A stretch of DNA of 64,000 nt, taken from Kryptolebias marmoratus. Its lineage: Eukaryota > Chordata > Actinopteri > Cyprinodontiformes > Rivulidae. The notes beneath the pieces were generated by a model. That model was given only the letters and a program-made list of their open reading frames with translations. It made no database searches and had not been told where the DNA came from. Position numbers and translations under genes: made by a program. The DNA lies in NCBI RefSeq assembly GCF_001649575.2, contig NC_051440.1, positions 23,643,412-23,707,411 of the forward strand, read 5' to 3'. Shown piece after piece: positions 53,101 through 64,000 of the stretch; positions within the stretch are counted from its first letter, which is position 1; the number at the start of each line of letters is the position of its first letter.

Positions 53101-55197
53101 TTCTTGCGTGTAAAAGGACAGTTGTTTACTGTGCATTGTGTCTGTAATCAGAGCGCCTGATGAGGCTTCAGTTGGAGGACCTGAGGGAGTTTCTTCAGGA
53201 GCAGCTGGCTGCTTCTTTCCTCCTCCTCGACGATGTGGTGATCGAACATTTACAGACTTCAATGTCGGAGCTGCGCAGTAAAAAACTGGATCAACCTCCT
53301 CCAGGTGCAGTAGGGTTCTTTTTTTCCCATTTTTTTAATAAGGAGTCTTATACACCTTTTTCTGATAGCCGCTGAAGAACGTTGCTGTTTGAAAACAATC
53401 ATTTATTTATTGAAGATTATAATCTAATATGAAGTATCTGTAACCAAACTATTCCATCTTTTGCATTTAATATCATATGTGTAACATGTGTAAACTAAAT
53501 ATATTTCTACTAACTGTTAGTCAGTCATGCACATTGGTTTGGAGGATTCCTTTTTCACACTAGAAAAGAAGGTCTAACTTAGGTTGTTTCAGATTGTTTT
53601 TGTCTAAACTGCTTTGTACAAATACTTGTACAGTGTTTCTGTTAGATAAAGGTATAGACTTTGACTTAACAATTCTAAAATATTATTTATGATTTTATTA
53701 GTATTATTTATTAGGTCTCATTTGTTAATTGGATTTTAGAAATGACTAAAATGTGACTTTTCCCCCCCCCCAGCTAAGTCAGATGAGCTGCCAAAGAAGC
53801 CTCTGGGACAAGAGAGACCAGTTCTCCTTGTGCCATTGCAGTCTGAGTCACCTCTGGAGATCAAAATAAATCTGCAGGCTAACAACAAGCCCGTTACAGA
53901 GACCTGTCAAACAGATGGCACCACTCCTTCTTCCACTGAATCCCAGAATTCAAAAAGTCTCTCTGGAGCAAACACTTCTTCATCAGACCCTTTTGTTGTT
54001 CAGACCCCAGGAACGCCTTCCTCCCTCAGGTCTTGTATAGCACCTCCATTACCTTCTAAAGCAAACAAGCCTACCATTGAAGTAGTCTTGGTGAGAGATG
54101 CAGAGTACTCGCTCCCAGAGGTTTGCCAAAATGATAGAAAACAGGAGAGCCAGACAAATAAGCCAGAGGATACGAAGTCTGTGGATTGGCCTCCACCCTA
54201 TGAGCCTTCTTCTCTGGAAGCTATTACCATGCAGACTGAGGAGGAAATCATGGACCTTCCAGACCTACCACCTCCACCTTTCTTCTACCCTGAGCAAAGT
54301 GAGCAAAGGTCTCTGAACAATGAGTCTCCCACCTTGAGGGCTGGGACTGGCCCAGATGTCCAACGTCGCTCTCCTTCGCCTCGGTCAGCCTCACCATTGG
54401 TCACTCATATGAAGGCATCCCCAAAACCAAGTCCTAGACCAAGTCCTAAACCAAGTCCTAAACCAAATCCTAAAATAAGTCCTAAACCACCTTTATCTGT
54501 CAATGTCACACAGAGAAAAAGCCCTCCTCACTCTGCCTTCGCAGCATCCTCATCTTCCTCTCCCAGACTTCCAGCAAAACCAGTCAAGTTCCCAATTTCT
54601 CTCTACGTCCCTGCATCCATGGGAGACAGACGACCTTCCAACACCTCCCAGTATGACAACCTTTCTGAGGCTGATGACGACGATCGATTTGTGGAAAGAC
54701 TGCTGGCCTCCACTCCTGAAGAAAATCCCAGCATGCACAGCATCTCACGGTATACTACTGACAGAGACTACGACCCTACTTTCTACCCTGTGCCCCCCCC
54801 TCCCGTCTTCATTCCCCCATCTCCTTCCCCTGTGATGTATGCTTTCCACAGTTTGCCCCAAGAGCCAGAATATAGAGGGGAAGATGGCTGGGTGGAGGGT
54901 TCCATTATTCATTCTCCTCCGTCCAGTTTTGCTGACAGACTTGCTCCATTTCAGTGTTCCACCACCACCTGTTCAGACACACAGAGTTCTGTATCACCCG
55001 TCTACTCTAAGAATTTCTCCAGAGGCCCCAGAGACCATTCTGCTTTTCCAGCACCTTTGTTGTACACAGGTTTTCCCCCAGGTCACTCCAGGTCCTCAGG
55101 ACAGTCACCAGTAGGTGTGGCCCTGGTTCAGTCCAGCCCGGACTTTTGTAGGACGCCTCCTGGTGGACAGAAGCTGCCAAAGTCTGTGACTTTTTGA
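47141..55197 (+). CDS. usp6nl: USP6 N-terminal-like / RN-tre-like TBC-domain Rab GTPase-activating protein
   Basis: Thirteen coding exons give 832 residues (human USP6NL has 828): 47141-47206 (exon starts 47133), 47523-47608, 47760-47799, 47905-47985, 48296-48403, 48530-48639, 50097-50145, 51960-52080, 52282-52376, 52569-52634, 52748-52847, 53152-53304 and 53774-55197. Phases agree at every junction. The N terminus ([42 protein letters not shown]) is diagnostic of USP6NL. The TBC domain spans about residues 100-300 and keeps both catalytic fingers: IDLDVNR with Arg149 and SYCQG with Gln186. It should accelerate GTP hydrolysis on Rabs; RN-tre is known for Rab5 and receptor endocytosis. The last exon encodes a long, disordered Pro/Ser-rich tail with an SPKP repeat. 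The donor after exon 47905-47985 (GTTGGC) is weak. It may be usp6nl itself or a teleost paralogue. Confidence 0.92.
49541..49590. repeat. 10-bp minisatellite, five units
   Basis: Five perfect copies of TTCATCCTGC in the RN-tre-like intron between exons ending 48639 and starting 50097. Confidence 0.95.
54420..54491 (+). repeat. 12-bp in-frame repeat coding SPKP units in the RN-tre-like protein tail
   Basis: Successive CCAAGTCCTAAA-like units encode [20 protein letters not shown]. The repeat keeps frame, so unit gain or loss would change protein length without disruption. Confidence 0.85.
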
Positions 55198-56028
55198 TAT
55201 GTCTTTCAGCTGTTTGTGTTGATAATGCCGATGTGATGTGGAGTTTTTAATACTGCTTTGATTTTCAAAGCCATCTAAAAGATGAATGGCCAGTAGCTCT
55301 TCAGTTTTCTAAGGTTTTTTTCTGTGTATGAGTGAAAGGACTTTTCATTCACAGCAACTGTACAGATATCTGTCACAGTTGTGCCCCCTTTGTAAGGGAA
55401 ATGATGTCAAACTGATATCTTTGTTAATATTGGCCACTGAAAACGTGTAATAACTAGACTGCTCTTGGTTAGTCATGTAACCACACATGGTTTCATTTTG
55501 ATTGATACTATGAAGACACAGAGATAAAAACCTGTATCTTTTTCCAACTGCAGAAGACACCACGTCCCAACTAAGTGTCTTAACCTTCTCATGGTGCATT
55601 CATGGTGAGTGTAGCAACAATAAGGGCTTTCAGGCTGCCAGATAAGAACATCTTAGCAACTTGTAAATCCATTCTTTGTGGTAAACGGTGAGCAGGCTCG
55701 CAGATCTTCGCAGTATTTCAAACTATGGGAAACTATTATTACAGTTATTTGCAGTAAGTTTAAATTCATACTTGCCAACCAAAACCCGCCACTAAAGCCA
55801 TATGAAGTATTTATGAAACTAAAAGATTTGCTTGAAATTATAATTACCAGCAACAGGGAAAAATTGTGCAATAAATTAGTAATGTAAAAAAAAAGACCCA
55901 AACATCATGATGCCTTGTAAGGAGTTGTCACACAGAGAGGTAGCAGTGCGTGTCCTGCAGTGTGTGTGTGTTCTGGGGCAAAGCTGTTTTTACTTTGCTT
56001 TACTTTTGATACTGGCTTGCACAGAGAT

Positions 56029-56034
56029 AATAAA
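56029..56034 (+). promoter_or_regulatory. Polyadenylation signal of the RN-tre-like gene
   Basis: AATAAA lies 832 bp after the stop codon and is followed by TGTGTAGGTGTG, a GT-rich downstream element. It gives a 3' UTR of about 0.85 kb. Confidence 0.65.
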
Positions 56035-56111
56035 CTGTGTAGGTGTGATCGCATGTATTAACATCAAGGCGTTAATGTAAAGTAAGTGGGACAAAAAAAC
56101 ACATTATTGGT

Positions 56112-56126
56112 AGCGCCATCTAGTGG
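56112..56126 (-). promoter_or_regulatory. CTCF-like motif, minus orientation
   Basis: On the minus strand CCACTAGATGGCGCT matches all 15 positions of CCASYAGRKGGCRSY. It lies between the 3' ends of the RN-tre-like gene and uevld. Confidence 0.6.
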
Positions 56127-56782
56127 CCAAGGAGGTCACAGTTTGACAACTGTTTCATCATCGATGAGGTAATGATGGGGAACAAATTCTGCCTTTAACT
56201 AGAACCACAGTGTTCTTCTATGAAAGTAGACCGTTACAGATCAGGGAGATGAAGGAAACAAAAACTAATTTATTCACATGTTCCAGAGCCATTACAGTGA
56301 CTTTGATGTACATTTAATTTACCTGCTTAAAAGAAATGTATTCCTGTAAAATGGAAGTTGAGCCATAATATATCTGTAAGACCGAATGCATAGTTCAGTA
56401 TTGTTGTTCCAGGTATACTATATTGTGTCCAGTTATCAGTATAGTCTTTTTGCACTGACATTTGTCAAGTTAAACAGATTTTTGCAGTTTGTTTTTCCTA
56501 CCCAAGTTGCAAACTGTTGCTCAAGGAAAATCTTTGGTCTTGCATTTCACGGACTCATAAGACGGCGCTCTCTGGGCACGCTGGAGTTTTGCCATCTGCT
56601 GTGACCACAAATTGGACATCACTCCTTTCATAAGTTGTGTGGTCATCGTGGAGACTGGAGCTCAGACCAAAGCTTATCTAAATTTATGCAACTACTTGAG
56701 TTTTATAAAGAAATGACCTTTTTAGATGTCTCCTTCTTGTTTGCTTCTTAATCAGACAATCCACTTTTACTGCTTTCAGATT

Positions 56783-56788
56783 TTTATT
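56783..56788 (-). promoter_or_regulatory. uevld: Polyadenylation signal of uevld
   Basis: The minus strand reads GCAATAAAAATC about 580 bp after the uevld stop. It is a plausible end for the transcript and leaves roughly 0.7 kb between the two convergent 3' ends. Confidence 0.55.
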
Positions 56789-57368
56789 GCACACCCACAA
56801 AATCATGTAGTTCTACATTCTGTACAAATCTCAAAGGACTTCATGTGAAGTTATATGAAAGTGTTTTGCATAAAATAAACATTAATCAGAGCAAAGGAGG
56901 CCTTAAACAGATACACCAGCTGCATTTGATAAGGCATTCTCCTGGTTTAAAGTCAGCACCCTGTATTGTAAAATATATACAAGTCAAAATGTCTCAAAAT
57001 GAAAAGTTTTATATTTGGCGTACGCTAGGCTAAGTGCTAAAAAATGCAAATTGCTTTTTTTAAAAAAATACATTGTGCAGAAAATATAACCGTATATTCA
57101 TGTAACATAAAACACAAAATGAACTTCTCAAAGCCGAGTTAATTTTAAAACATTAAACTTTCATATTTATATTTGTTTTACTACACAAGAGAACAATGCA
57201 GAAACAAGTTTATTCATTTTTACACCTTACAGAAAGATTTCTTTTATAATTTAACTTTGGTGTTTGCATCTTCAGCACGAGTACCGTCCATCCTTCATAG
57301 AAATAAGGGTGACGTTAGTTGCACGTTGAGGCATCTGGTAGCAGCAGGTCCCACACCCTTGGTATCGT

Positions 57369-60300
57369 TCAGATTTTCAGCTGACTCATGAGGTCTGACA
57401 GAGAGCTGACGCTTTCTCGCAGCTTGGAGTCGTCCTCCTGTACCAGCGACACTCCAGCCAGGCGCGTGGATCCGTTTGCTCCCATGACACACGGCAGACT
57501 CAGGAACACCTCGGCACCTATGCCACCCCAGCCCTACGAGAAAATAAATAAACAAAAACGGCAACTTTAAAACCTTTCAACGAAACAGTTTAAAATCCAC
57601 ATAACTAGGCGAGGCTGTTAAAAACTCACATCTGTGTAAATATTTGTTTTAATAACTACCTGAGCCAGCGTGGAGACGGCGTGCGCCTTCATCTTGTTTG
57701 TCAAGATACTGTTGGTGATGTCGGCAACGGAAAGGCTCACGGACCATGACCTCTGACCTCGTTTCTTTATGAGCTCAAATGCTCTGCAAGCGTTAAAGTC
57801 AGAAATAAATTTAAAAAAATTCATAAAATATAAAACTTTGAATTTAAACAAAACTATTTAAACATGTACCTATTTATTTCTAGCTAAGTAAATCCTCCAT
57901 TTCATTAAACTGAATCCTTCATGTGAGGTGGAAGTAGTTTGTTCGAGTACCTGTCTAAGAGAGGTTTGGTAGAGTTGGATCCTGGTGCGATCTCGAGCGC
58001 TCCGTTGGAACTCGGCCCAACATTACTCATCACACACACTGCAGGGAAAAATAAAACGAGCTTAACAACGCATGTCACCTCCATTTAGCTCTCACAGGTA
58101 GTTTCAGTGGAAAGAACGTACAAGATTAACTGGTTCTGAACACAATACAAACAAACAAAGAGGATAAATATAGAAGCTCTAAACAAGGAAATAGGTTGTA
58201 AAAAGCATTCTGATTATGTAATGTCCAAGAAAACGCATTTACTTTCACAATTCTGTTTTGTTTTAGTCTGTCAGCAAAATATCTCTGGGAACGAATGAGG
58301 AAATTTTAATAAAACTTTAGGAAAATGATCAATGGATGAAAATCTCCAAATGATCAACATATGGATCCAACCCAATTCAAGATGGCTGCCACAGCTAATC
58401 AACCTTAGCCAGCACAAATAGGCCTATAGCTCGGTCAGTTTTACAGATGTTGACTAAAGTTGGATGTAGAAAAAGCTGGAAGTCGTTCACAGCACTCACT
58501 CGAAGCACTAAAGATCTTGCAGTGTTGCGTGCGATCTTACATAATATTTTCAGGATTTCACTGAAACGGCCACAACGCCATCATTTCTCAGCAGCAGAAG
58601 ATTTTACTTTAAAACTCTGAAAAGTACAGCAGAATGCTAGGTCTTTAATTTATTTCTTAAAAGATGAAAAAATATATATATTAGAGAAATTGTATAAATT
58701 ATGTATACATTTTTTGTTTGGGCTTTTGCATTTGTTTTTTAGAAAATGGGTCAAACATTTCTTGAAAATATGTCTATAATTGTTTTTTATATAGATGAGC
58801 CAAAGTCTGACTATTACCGTATTTATTCTTCTTCATATTTGCCTTTCAGGACTTCCACAGAAGCATTTGTGTCATAAATAAAACTGTATTCCACCACTGT
58901 ACACATATACACAATAAACAGATTGTTTTTTGGCTCACCTTTGTTGTCTGATAGTTCTCCTATGACCCACGCGGGTTTGTGAGTATTCAGATTAATATCC
59001 AGAACGTAACTAAGGCGCTCCGAGTCCAGATTACAACCCGCTCCGATCACATGAGTTGGAGGCAGGCCACTCTGTCTCCAGGCAACATGTGTCATGATGT
59101 CCACTGGATGGAAAAAAAGAAAAATTTTTATTTAAAAAGCAATAAATTGAAAAGTCCTTTAAAGGAGCGTCTGCTTTTGTTACTGACCTGGTTGTGATGC
59201 AATGAGCAGAACAGCAGTTGGGCTGAGATGGGCCAGATTTGGGATTATTCTTCTGTACAAATCCACGTTAGTCTGAACCACGCTGATGTACGACCGCTCG
59301 TTGCTCCACGCGTTCGCCGTCACCACGACAACCCTGGAGCCTGCCGAGGCTGATAAATCTTAACAAAACATGTAAAATATCATCAGTTCTTGCGGAAATA
59401 CAAGCAAAGATTAAAGCATTTTGGTTGAACTATTGTTATTAATAAAACAACAAATTTCTCTCTCAGGCAGATGTCACCATGATGAGTCATCATGATGACT
59501 CATCAGGCCAGAGGCGGAGGAGTCACAGCATGACGGTGCAGAACATGACGTACCTTTGGATACCTCCACCTTTGGCACACTGAAAATCTCCAGATCCGTA
59601 CTGCCACCCTTGGTGGAGCTTTCAGCAACGTCAATGAAAACAAGTTTATCCACTTTACACTGGGAACCAAAGAGGACGGAAAAAACAAAACAAAACAAAT
59701 AAACGTTACTAAATATATTAAAATGTCATAACATATTAAATCCTTAAATAAAAAAGATGATTACCTTTGATAAAATGCTCATCACACATGCCATTCCTAA
59801 ATCTCCTCCACCTATTACTGAAACTTTGATGGTCTGTTGATCCTGAGTCCTGATTCCACCTAAAAATAACAAAAGTTATTCAACTTTTGTCATCACTGGC
59901 TGTCAGTAATGTAAGCCACATAAAGCGTGAAGCACCATCATTGATTTTGAGATTGGAGACAAACGTCAGGAGCTCATGGGGGTCTTTATTGTCCACCGTG
60001 GTCTTTGCGGACAGCGGCGGATCCTCCTCAAACTTGACACTCATCTCCCTCAGAAGTTCGACAACCGACGACTTGGGCTGTTACGGAGCAGACGGAGAGC
60101 TGATGAGGATGGCGCAGCGCAGAAATTTGCTCCATTTTACGTACTGGACAGAGAATCTCACATAGTCCCAGTTGTGAAGTCCTGGCAGGTGGATCCGTCC
60201 TTTGGCGTCCACATGTTTGCCCTCTCTGATGACCATGTTAGAGGTGGGCTTCAGGAGACAGATGGGAGGAGTGAAGGGAAATGAGTCCAGAAGCCACAGC

Positions 60301-60763
60301 TGGATGGGGAAGTTGTAGGAGCGACCTTTGCAACAGAGATGCTGCTGTTAAAAGCGTGCACGGATACATTCAGGGCAGTAATCTGCTCAGGCAGATAGAT
60401 TTAAATCAATCAAACAGTCAAAAGAAATTTCATCAGCCTTACCTTCATACTTTACAGGAATGACTCCAATTAATTTCAGGAGATCTTTCTGGCTGCTGTC
60501 AGTGAATGCTGAAATCCAAAACAATCACTGTCAGTTTTTCTAAAAGACCTGAAACTCTACCGTGGACGGGCGCAGCGCAGAAACTCACTGTAGGTGCCGG
60601 TGGATGGCTTCATCTCAGGGAAGATTCGATGAATTTTCTGCAGCTCGTCAACAGCCACATCATGAAACTTGTACTGATTAGGAGGCAAGAAAACAAAAAT
60701 GACAACTGATAAACTGACAGTTGTGTGGATGAAACATTTCTCCATTTTCAGCTCGTCTTCAGT

Positions 60764-60801
<38 letters not shown>

Positions 60802-62620
60802 CTCTAGGAAGCAAAAACAGGTTTGAAAGTTAGATTAGCTTTTCTTTGCTAAAGCAAACCTGGCATCATTAGAGGTCTTGAGTTTCAGTAGGGAATAATG
60901 CTGAAAACAGCTTTACTTTGAAAGATTCTCTTGTTCTGGGTGGAACATGTTTGTTCTGATTTATCAGGTCCAGATTATTAATGGGTGAACTTGTCATTGC
61001 CCTGGTAAAGTGTAAAACTCACCCAAGTTTAAGATTCTAAGCAGAAATTCTTCAGTCTGGATTGTTGGATAGTTTTGAATTCACATGTTTCTCTATTGTC
61101 AGTAGCAATCTAGCTTTTGTTACAGAGAAAAAAAACCTTCCCACAGAAGAACCCCTCCATCATTAAACCATAAAGGTAAGTCTTAGTGGCTGGTTTGTCC
61201 CAAACACACTGTTTGAATAACAGTGAACTGCTTTGTCATGACAACATGACATAACATAACATGCTACAAATCAGCAAAATGCCAAAACTTTTACTCACTC
61301 TCACAAAAGATTCAACTGGGTGGATTTGACAGGCAACACCTGGTTGCCATTTAGTCTATTATGTCGTTGGAAGCTTCAGGGGGGTGTTTAGTTTGCCCAC
61401 ACACTGAATAAATGATGACATGGTGTAACGTGTCATGTGTTGTACATCTGAGGTTACATCTACCAAGTTTTAAAATCAGGTGTTTGTAGTGGTCTCCATT
61501 AAAAAAAACAAAAATAATATGACATGACTGCTGCCAAAAGTTCACATCATTTAATAACTTCTGCTGCTTGCAGGAGGTCCCGGACGAGCCCCCAAGTTAT
61601 GATACGCCCTTGCTCTGATTGAGTCGTCATAAAACGGAGACTGAAGAAGATGTTGAGTGCTTAATGTTTTTTTTTTGTTTTTTTAAAAACAGACAACTAA
61701 AAGGCCTCAACAAGTCACTACAGCCTGGCAGCCAGCGGCCAGTTCAGACAACTGAGCAAAACAGAGTTACTGAGGCAGCACAGCACGTCTATTTCCAATA
61801 TTATGGATTACCAGAATACACAGAAATCACTGAATCAGGGGTCTATTAAAAAAAAAAAAATCTTAGATTTAAAACATTGCCAATTAATAAAGTGTTTAAC
61901 TCAATAACAATATCAAATAAGACCAATTTAACCAGTGTATTTGAGAAATTACAAGTGTAAAATTGTTTGAAATCTAAATAATATATTTAAGTGTGATTTA
62001 GCTTCTATATTTAGGTCATTTTAACTAAAAACTGTTGGTTATACTTTACGCAAATGAACCAAGTGCTAACTATCACATTGATTTTATTGGTTAAATATTA
62101 CCAGCTTGTTTTTACAGGAAGATGTGGTAATACATGCTGATTCTGAACTTTTACATTCGAATGGTTTGTCTAAATATGTTTATTATAATTTTTATCTAAA
62201 AGAGCTTTATTATGTATTATTATTGAACAGATACTCTTTTTCATCAGCTGTAGTATTTACAAAAACAATGGAAATTCATTTAGCCTGTGATCCCAGTAAA
62301 AATCAGATTTTTTTAAAGTAAATATGATGTCAAACAGCCTAAGAAACTGGTTTCAGTCTATGTCACACCACTTGTAGTAAATATTAGTTTTATCTCCTTT
62401 AATCTAGTTTTTTGAGTATTTGAAGTTTCTCCCTGATATAAAGGAAACAGAGCTGGTTCTGCCAGTTGGTTCAGACTGGCAGCGGCTAACATTAACTAGC
62501 CTGCGGTGCTAACCGGCTTTTATTGATGACCGTCTTCATTTATATCTTTTCAAGTTCCTTCTTTGTTAAATGACTGACCTTAGAGAGGATCCGCTGTATT
62601 TTATCCGGCCTGAGGTCCAT
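57369..62620 (-). CDS. uevld: Uevld: UEV and lactate/malate dehydrogenase domain protein
   Basis: Twelve coding exons give a complete 467-residue protein (human UEVLD has 471): 62579-62620 (ATG), 60589-60673, 60443-60508, 60162-60325, 59936-60077, 59765-59859, 59554-59659, 59188-59349, 58939-59103, 57951-58038, 57660-57783 and 57369-57533. Phases match at all junctions. Residues about 15-145 form a Tsg101-like ubiquitin-E2-variant domain ([36 protein letters not shown]), which lacks the E2 catalytic Cys. The second half has an LDH/MDH fold: NAD motif GGGDLG at 183-188, [14 protein letters not shown], and NLDSER with Asp314 and Arg317. The proton-relay His is replaced by Leu338 (GELSDNK), so dehydrogenase activity is unlikely. 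The family role is proposed to be ubiquitin binding and sorting. The donor after 59936-60077 (GTGCTT) is unusual. Confidence 0.93.
58320..58560 (-). repeat. Dispersed teleost repeat, reversed copy
   Basis: Contains AACCCAATTCAAGATGGCTG and CAGCTAATCAACCTT, the reverse complements of the blocks in the copies at 10.4 kb and 30.5-31.2 kb. It lies in a uevld intron and is diverged. Confidence 0.55.
59481..59504. promoter_or_regulatory. Perfect 24-bp palindrome with two AP-1 sites
   Basis: GATGAGTCATCA is followed directly by its exact reverse complement, placing TGAGTCA and TGACTCA back to back. It lies in the uevld intron between exons 59188-59349 and 59554-59659. A role as an enhancer element is inferred only from the motif. 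Confidence 0.5.
60766..60800. repeat. (CA)n microsatellite
   Basis: CA tract, slightly interrupted at its right end, in the first intron of uevld. Confidence 0.95.
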
Positions 62621-62800
62621 CTATTTAGAGACAAAAAAATTGGAAGAAAACAAACACACGACTCTGTTCCTTGGTTTTGATATCCCTCAACTTCAGCTCT
62701 ATAAATAAACTTCCGCAAACTTCGAAGGAGGCAAAGAGTAGCCAAGGGGAAGCTAAGAGGCACTGACGTCACCAACCAACCGAGTCTGACTCCGCCCACA
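62621..62800 (-). promoter_or_regulatory. uevld: uevld promoter and 5' UTR with a consensus CRE
   Basis: A perfect CRE, TGACGTCA, lies at 62764-62771, about 145 bp upstream of the start codon. A CCGCCC GC box lies just beyond it, near 62793-62798. No TATA box is evident. This suits a TATA-less, CREB/ATF-responsive housekeeping-type promoter. Confidence 0.5.
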
Positions 62801-62984
62801 TGTACGAAACTGTACATAGTATGGCAAGCCGTTGTAACAAATAATCAAACCTCACTCTTAGCGATATTATACTTGAAAAGAAAACAGTATGGACATTCTT
62901 GCCAGTCAAAACGTTCTTATTAGTGGGAAATTGAAATTGGACATAACTATGGTACATTTCTAAAAATATATATATTTCAAGGCA

Positions 62985-63080
62985 GGGGTGGAAATTAAAA
63001 ATTCTGTCCATCAGCCACTATGGCTGGTGGACAATTTTTTTTTACCAGCCACTCAAATATTTTACCAGCCACTATTTTTT
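62985..63080. repeat. Small repeat-derived hairpin with direct repeats
   Basis: An imperfect hairpin (arms CCATCAGCCA and TGGCTGGTGG, 63008-63030) is followed by two copies of TTTACCAGCCACT about 20 bp apart. This resembles a fragment of a fish interspersed repeat. No gene is present. Confidence 0.4.
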
Positions 63081-63756
63081 GTTGTGACAAAAAGTTATTT
63101 CATACGATGATGATGATGATGGAAGTGGGTGGAAGCAGTTGTGGTGCCCTACAAGCTGAACAACTCCTCTTTCTGGACACTGCATGGAAATAACTAGATT
63201 TTTCTTATTTAATTTTTTATTTTAAACCATTAAAAGTAGCATATCTGTACATAAAAAATTTAGATAAGTGAAATTTATTTTCTGTGGAGTGTTTTTGAAG
63301 TATTTTTTTTTTGTGCTTTTGTAAGTAAGTTGTAATGTTTTTCCAGACACTTTTAATGCATAGATCTATTTGTGATACCCGCTTATATTTAACAGGTAGG
63401 GTATTCTGATGAAGGAAGTAATTTTTGTGGTTTTAGAAAGGTTTTCGTCATGGATATAAATTGTTCCAATGCTATGCTAAACATAACTCCTAAGCTTAAA
63501 GAAAACGTTGTTTAACTTTCGGTTCTTCCCTCGACTACTCTTAAAAAACAGAAAATAAAATAGCTTCTCATCACAACACCTAATTGGTGTTAGACTGCAT
63601 GTAATCTGTAGTGGATCGAGTGCATCATATGGGTTTGCAGTGAACTGTTGTAATATTTTTACACGACTTTTCTCCGCCTGAAGTGGTATTTCGCTTTTAT
63701 CTAAATAACATTCGGGTTGAATGATATTTAGATCATTAATTATCCAACAACTAGTT

Positions 63757-64000
63757 AATTTACCAACAAGTCTTTAACTGTGTTTATTCCTCTCATCACG
63801 GACAACAAGTCCTGTGAATTTGGAGACATTTGTTCTCTTTTTGCAAAAGTTACCAGGGGGAACCAAATATTTCAGCCGTCTGAAATAATCGGTTCCCCCT
63901 CTAAAACTATAGGACAAAAATAATTTATCAACAAGTCCTTAACTGTGTTTATTCATCTCATCTTGGACAACGAGTCCTGTGAATTTGGAGACATTTGTTC
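63757..64000. repeat. Tandem 165-bp repeat carrying a 21-bp-arm hairpin, cut by the window edge
   Basis: The sequence from 63757 recurs from 63922 with only about six differences over the 79 visible bases. Between the copies lies a near-perfect inverted repeat: left arm 63855-63875, 4-base loop CCGT, right arm 63880-63900, with ends AGGGGGAACC and GGTTCCCCCT. It is either the start of a satellite/minisatellite array or nested mobile-element ends. Confidence 0.7.

Noticed and set aside
54098..55114. Several extra open frames within the last RN-tre-like exon
   Set aside because: They are shifted-frame shadows of the 474-codon coding exon.
59887..60284. Two overlapping plus-strand frames of about 100 codons
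   Set aside because: They are mirror frames of uevld exons 59936-60077 and 60162-60325.

Overview
The window is vertebrate nuclear DNA, and gene content plus repeat content point to a teleost fish. It is AT-rich. Coding exons are split by GT-AG introns, and microsatellites, decayed LINE fragments, MITE-like elements and a short dispersed repeat typical of fish introns are scattered through it. I cannot name the species. Four protein-coding genes can be reconstructed exon by exon in two tail-to-tail pairs: a GH31 glycosidase-like gene (+, 5' end outside the window), cpt1a (-), a USP6NL/RN-tre-like TBC RabGAP gene (+), and uevld (-).

Layout. From 1 to about 12.2 kb lie the last eight visible coding exons and the 3' UTR of a MYORG/SITS-binding-protein-like GH31 gene. 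About 12.2-16.9 kb is an intergenic and 3'-UTR zone with MITE-like elements and one unexplained GC-rich minus-strand ORF. 16.9-32.7 kb holds a complete carnitine palmitoyltransferase 1 gene on the minus strand. It has a non-coding first exon at about 32.6 kb, the start codon in exon 2 (29375) and the stop at 16902. 32.8-34.15 kb is the divergent promoter interval. 34.3-56.05 kb is the RN-tre-like gene: a GC-rich 5' exon, a 12.5-kb first intron and 13 coding exons. 56.8-62.8 kb is uevld, with 12 coding exons and a CRE-containing promoter. The last 1.2 kb is repeat-rich and ends inside a tandemly repeated hairpin element.

The most notable observation is a pair of adjacent, homologous, same-phase exons in cpt1a (22864-22951 and 22356-22440). 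Both have intact splice sites and encode alternative versions of the same 28-29 residues of the catalytic domain. Using both or neither breaks the frame, so they look mutually exclusive. One version carries the residues and length of mammalian CPT1A and the other those of CPT1B. Other points of interest: CTCF-like motifs oriented divergently between cpt1a and the RN-tre-like gene and convergently around the latter, a predicted uORF that overlaps the RN-tre start codon as ATGA, and a perfect double AP-1 palindrome in a uevld intron.

The four genes do not form a pathway. cpt1a controls mitochondrial fatty-acid entry, the RN-tre-like protein controls Rab-dependent receptor traffic, Uevld is a ubiquitin-E2-variant/dehydrogenase-fold pseudoenzyme, and the GH31 protein is a glycosidase relative of the secretory pathway.
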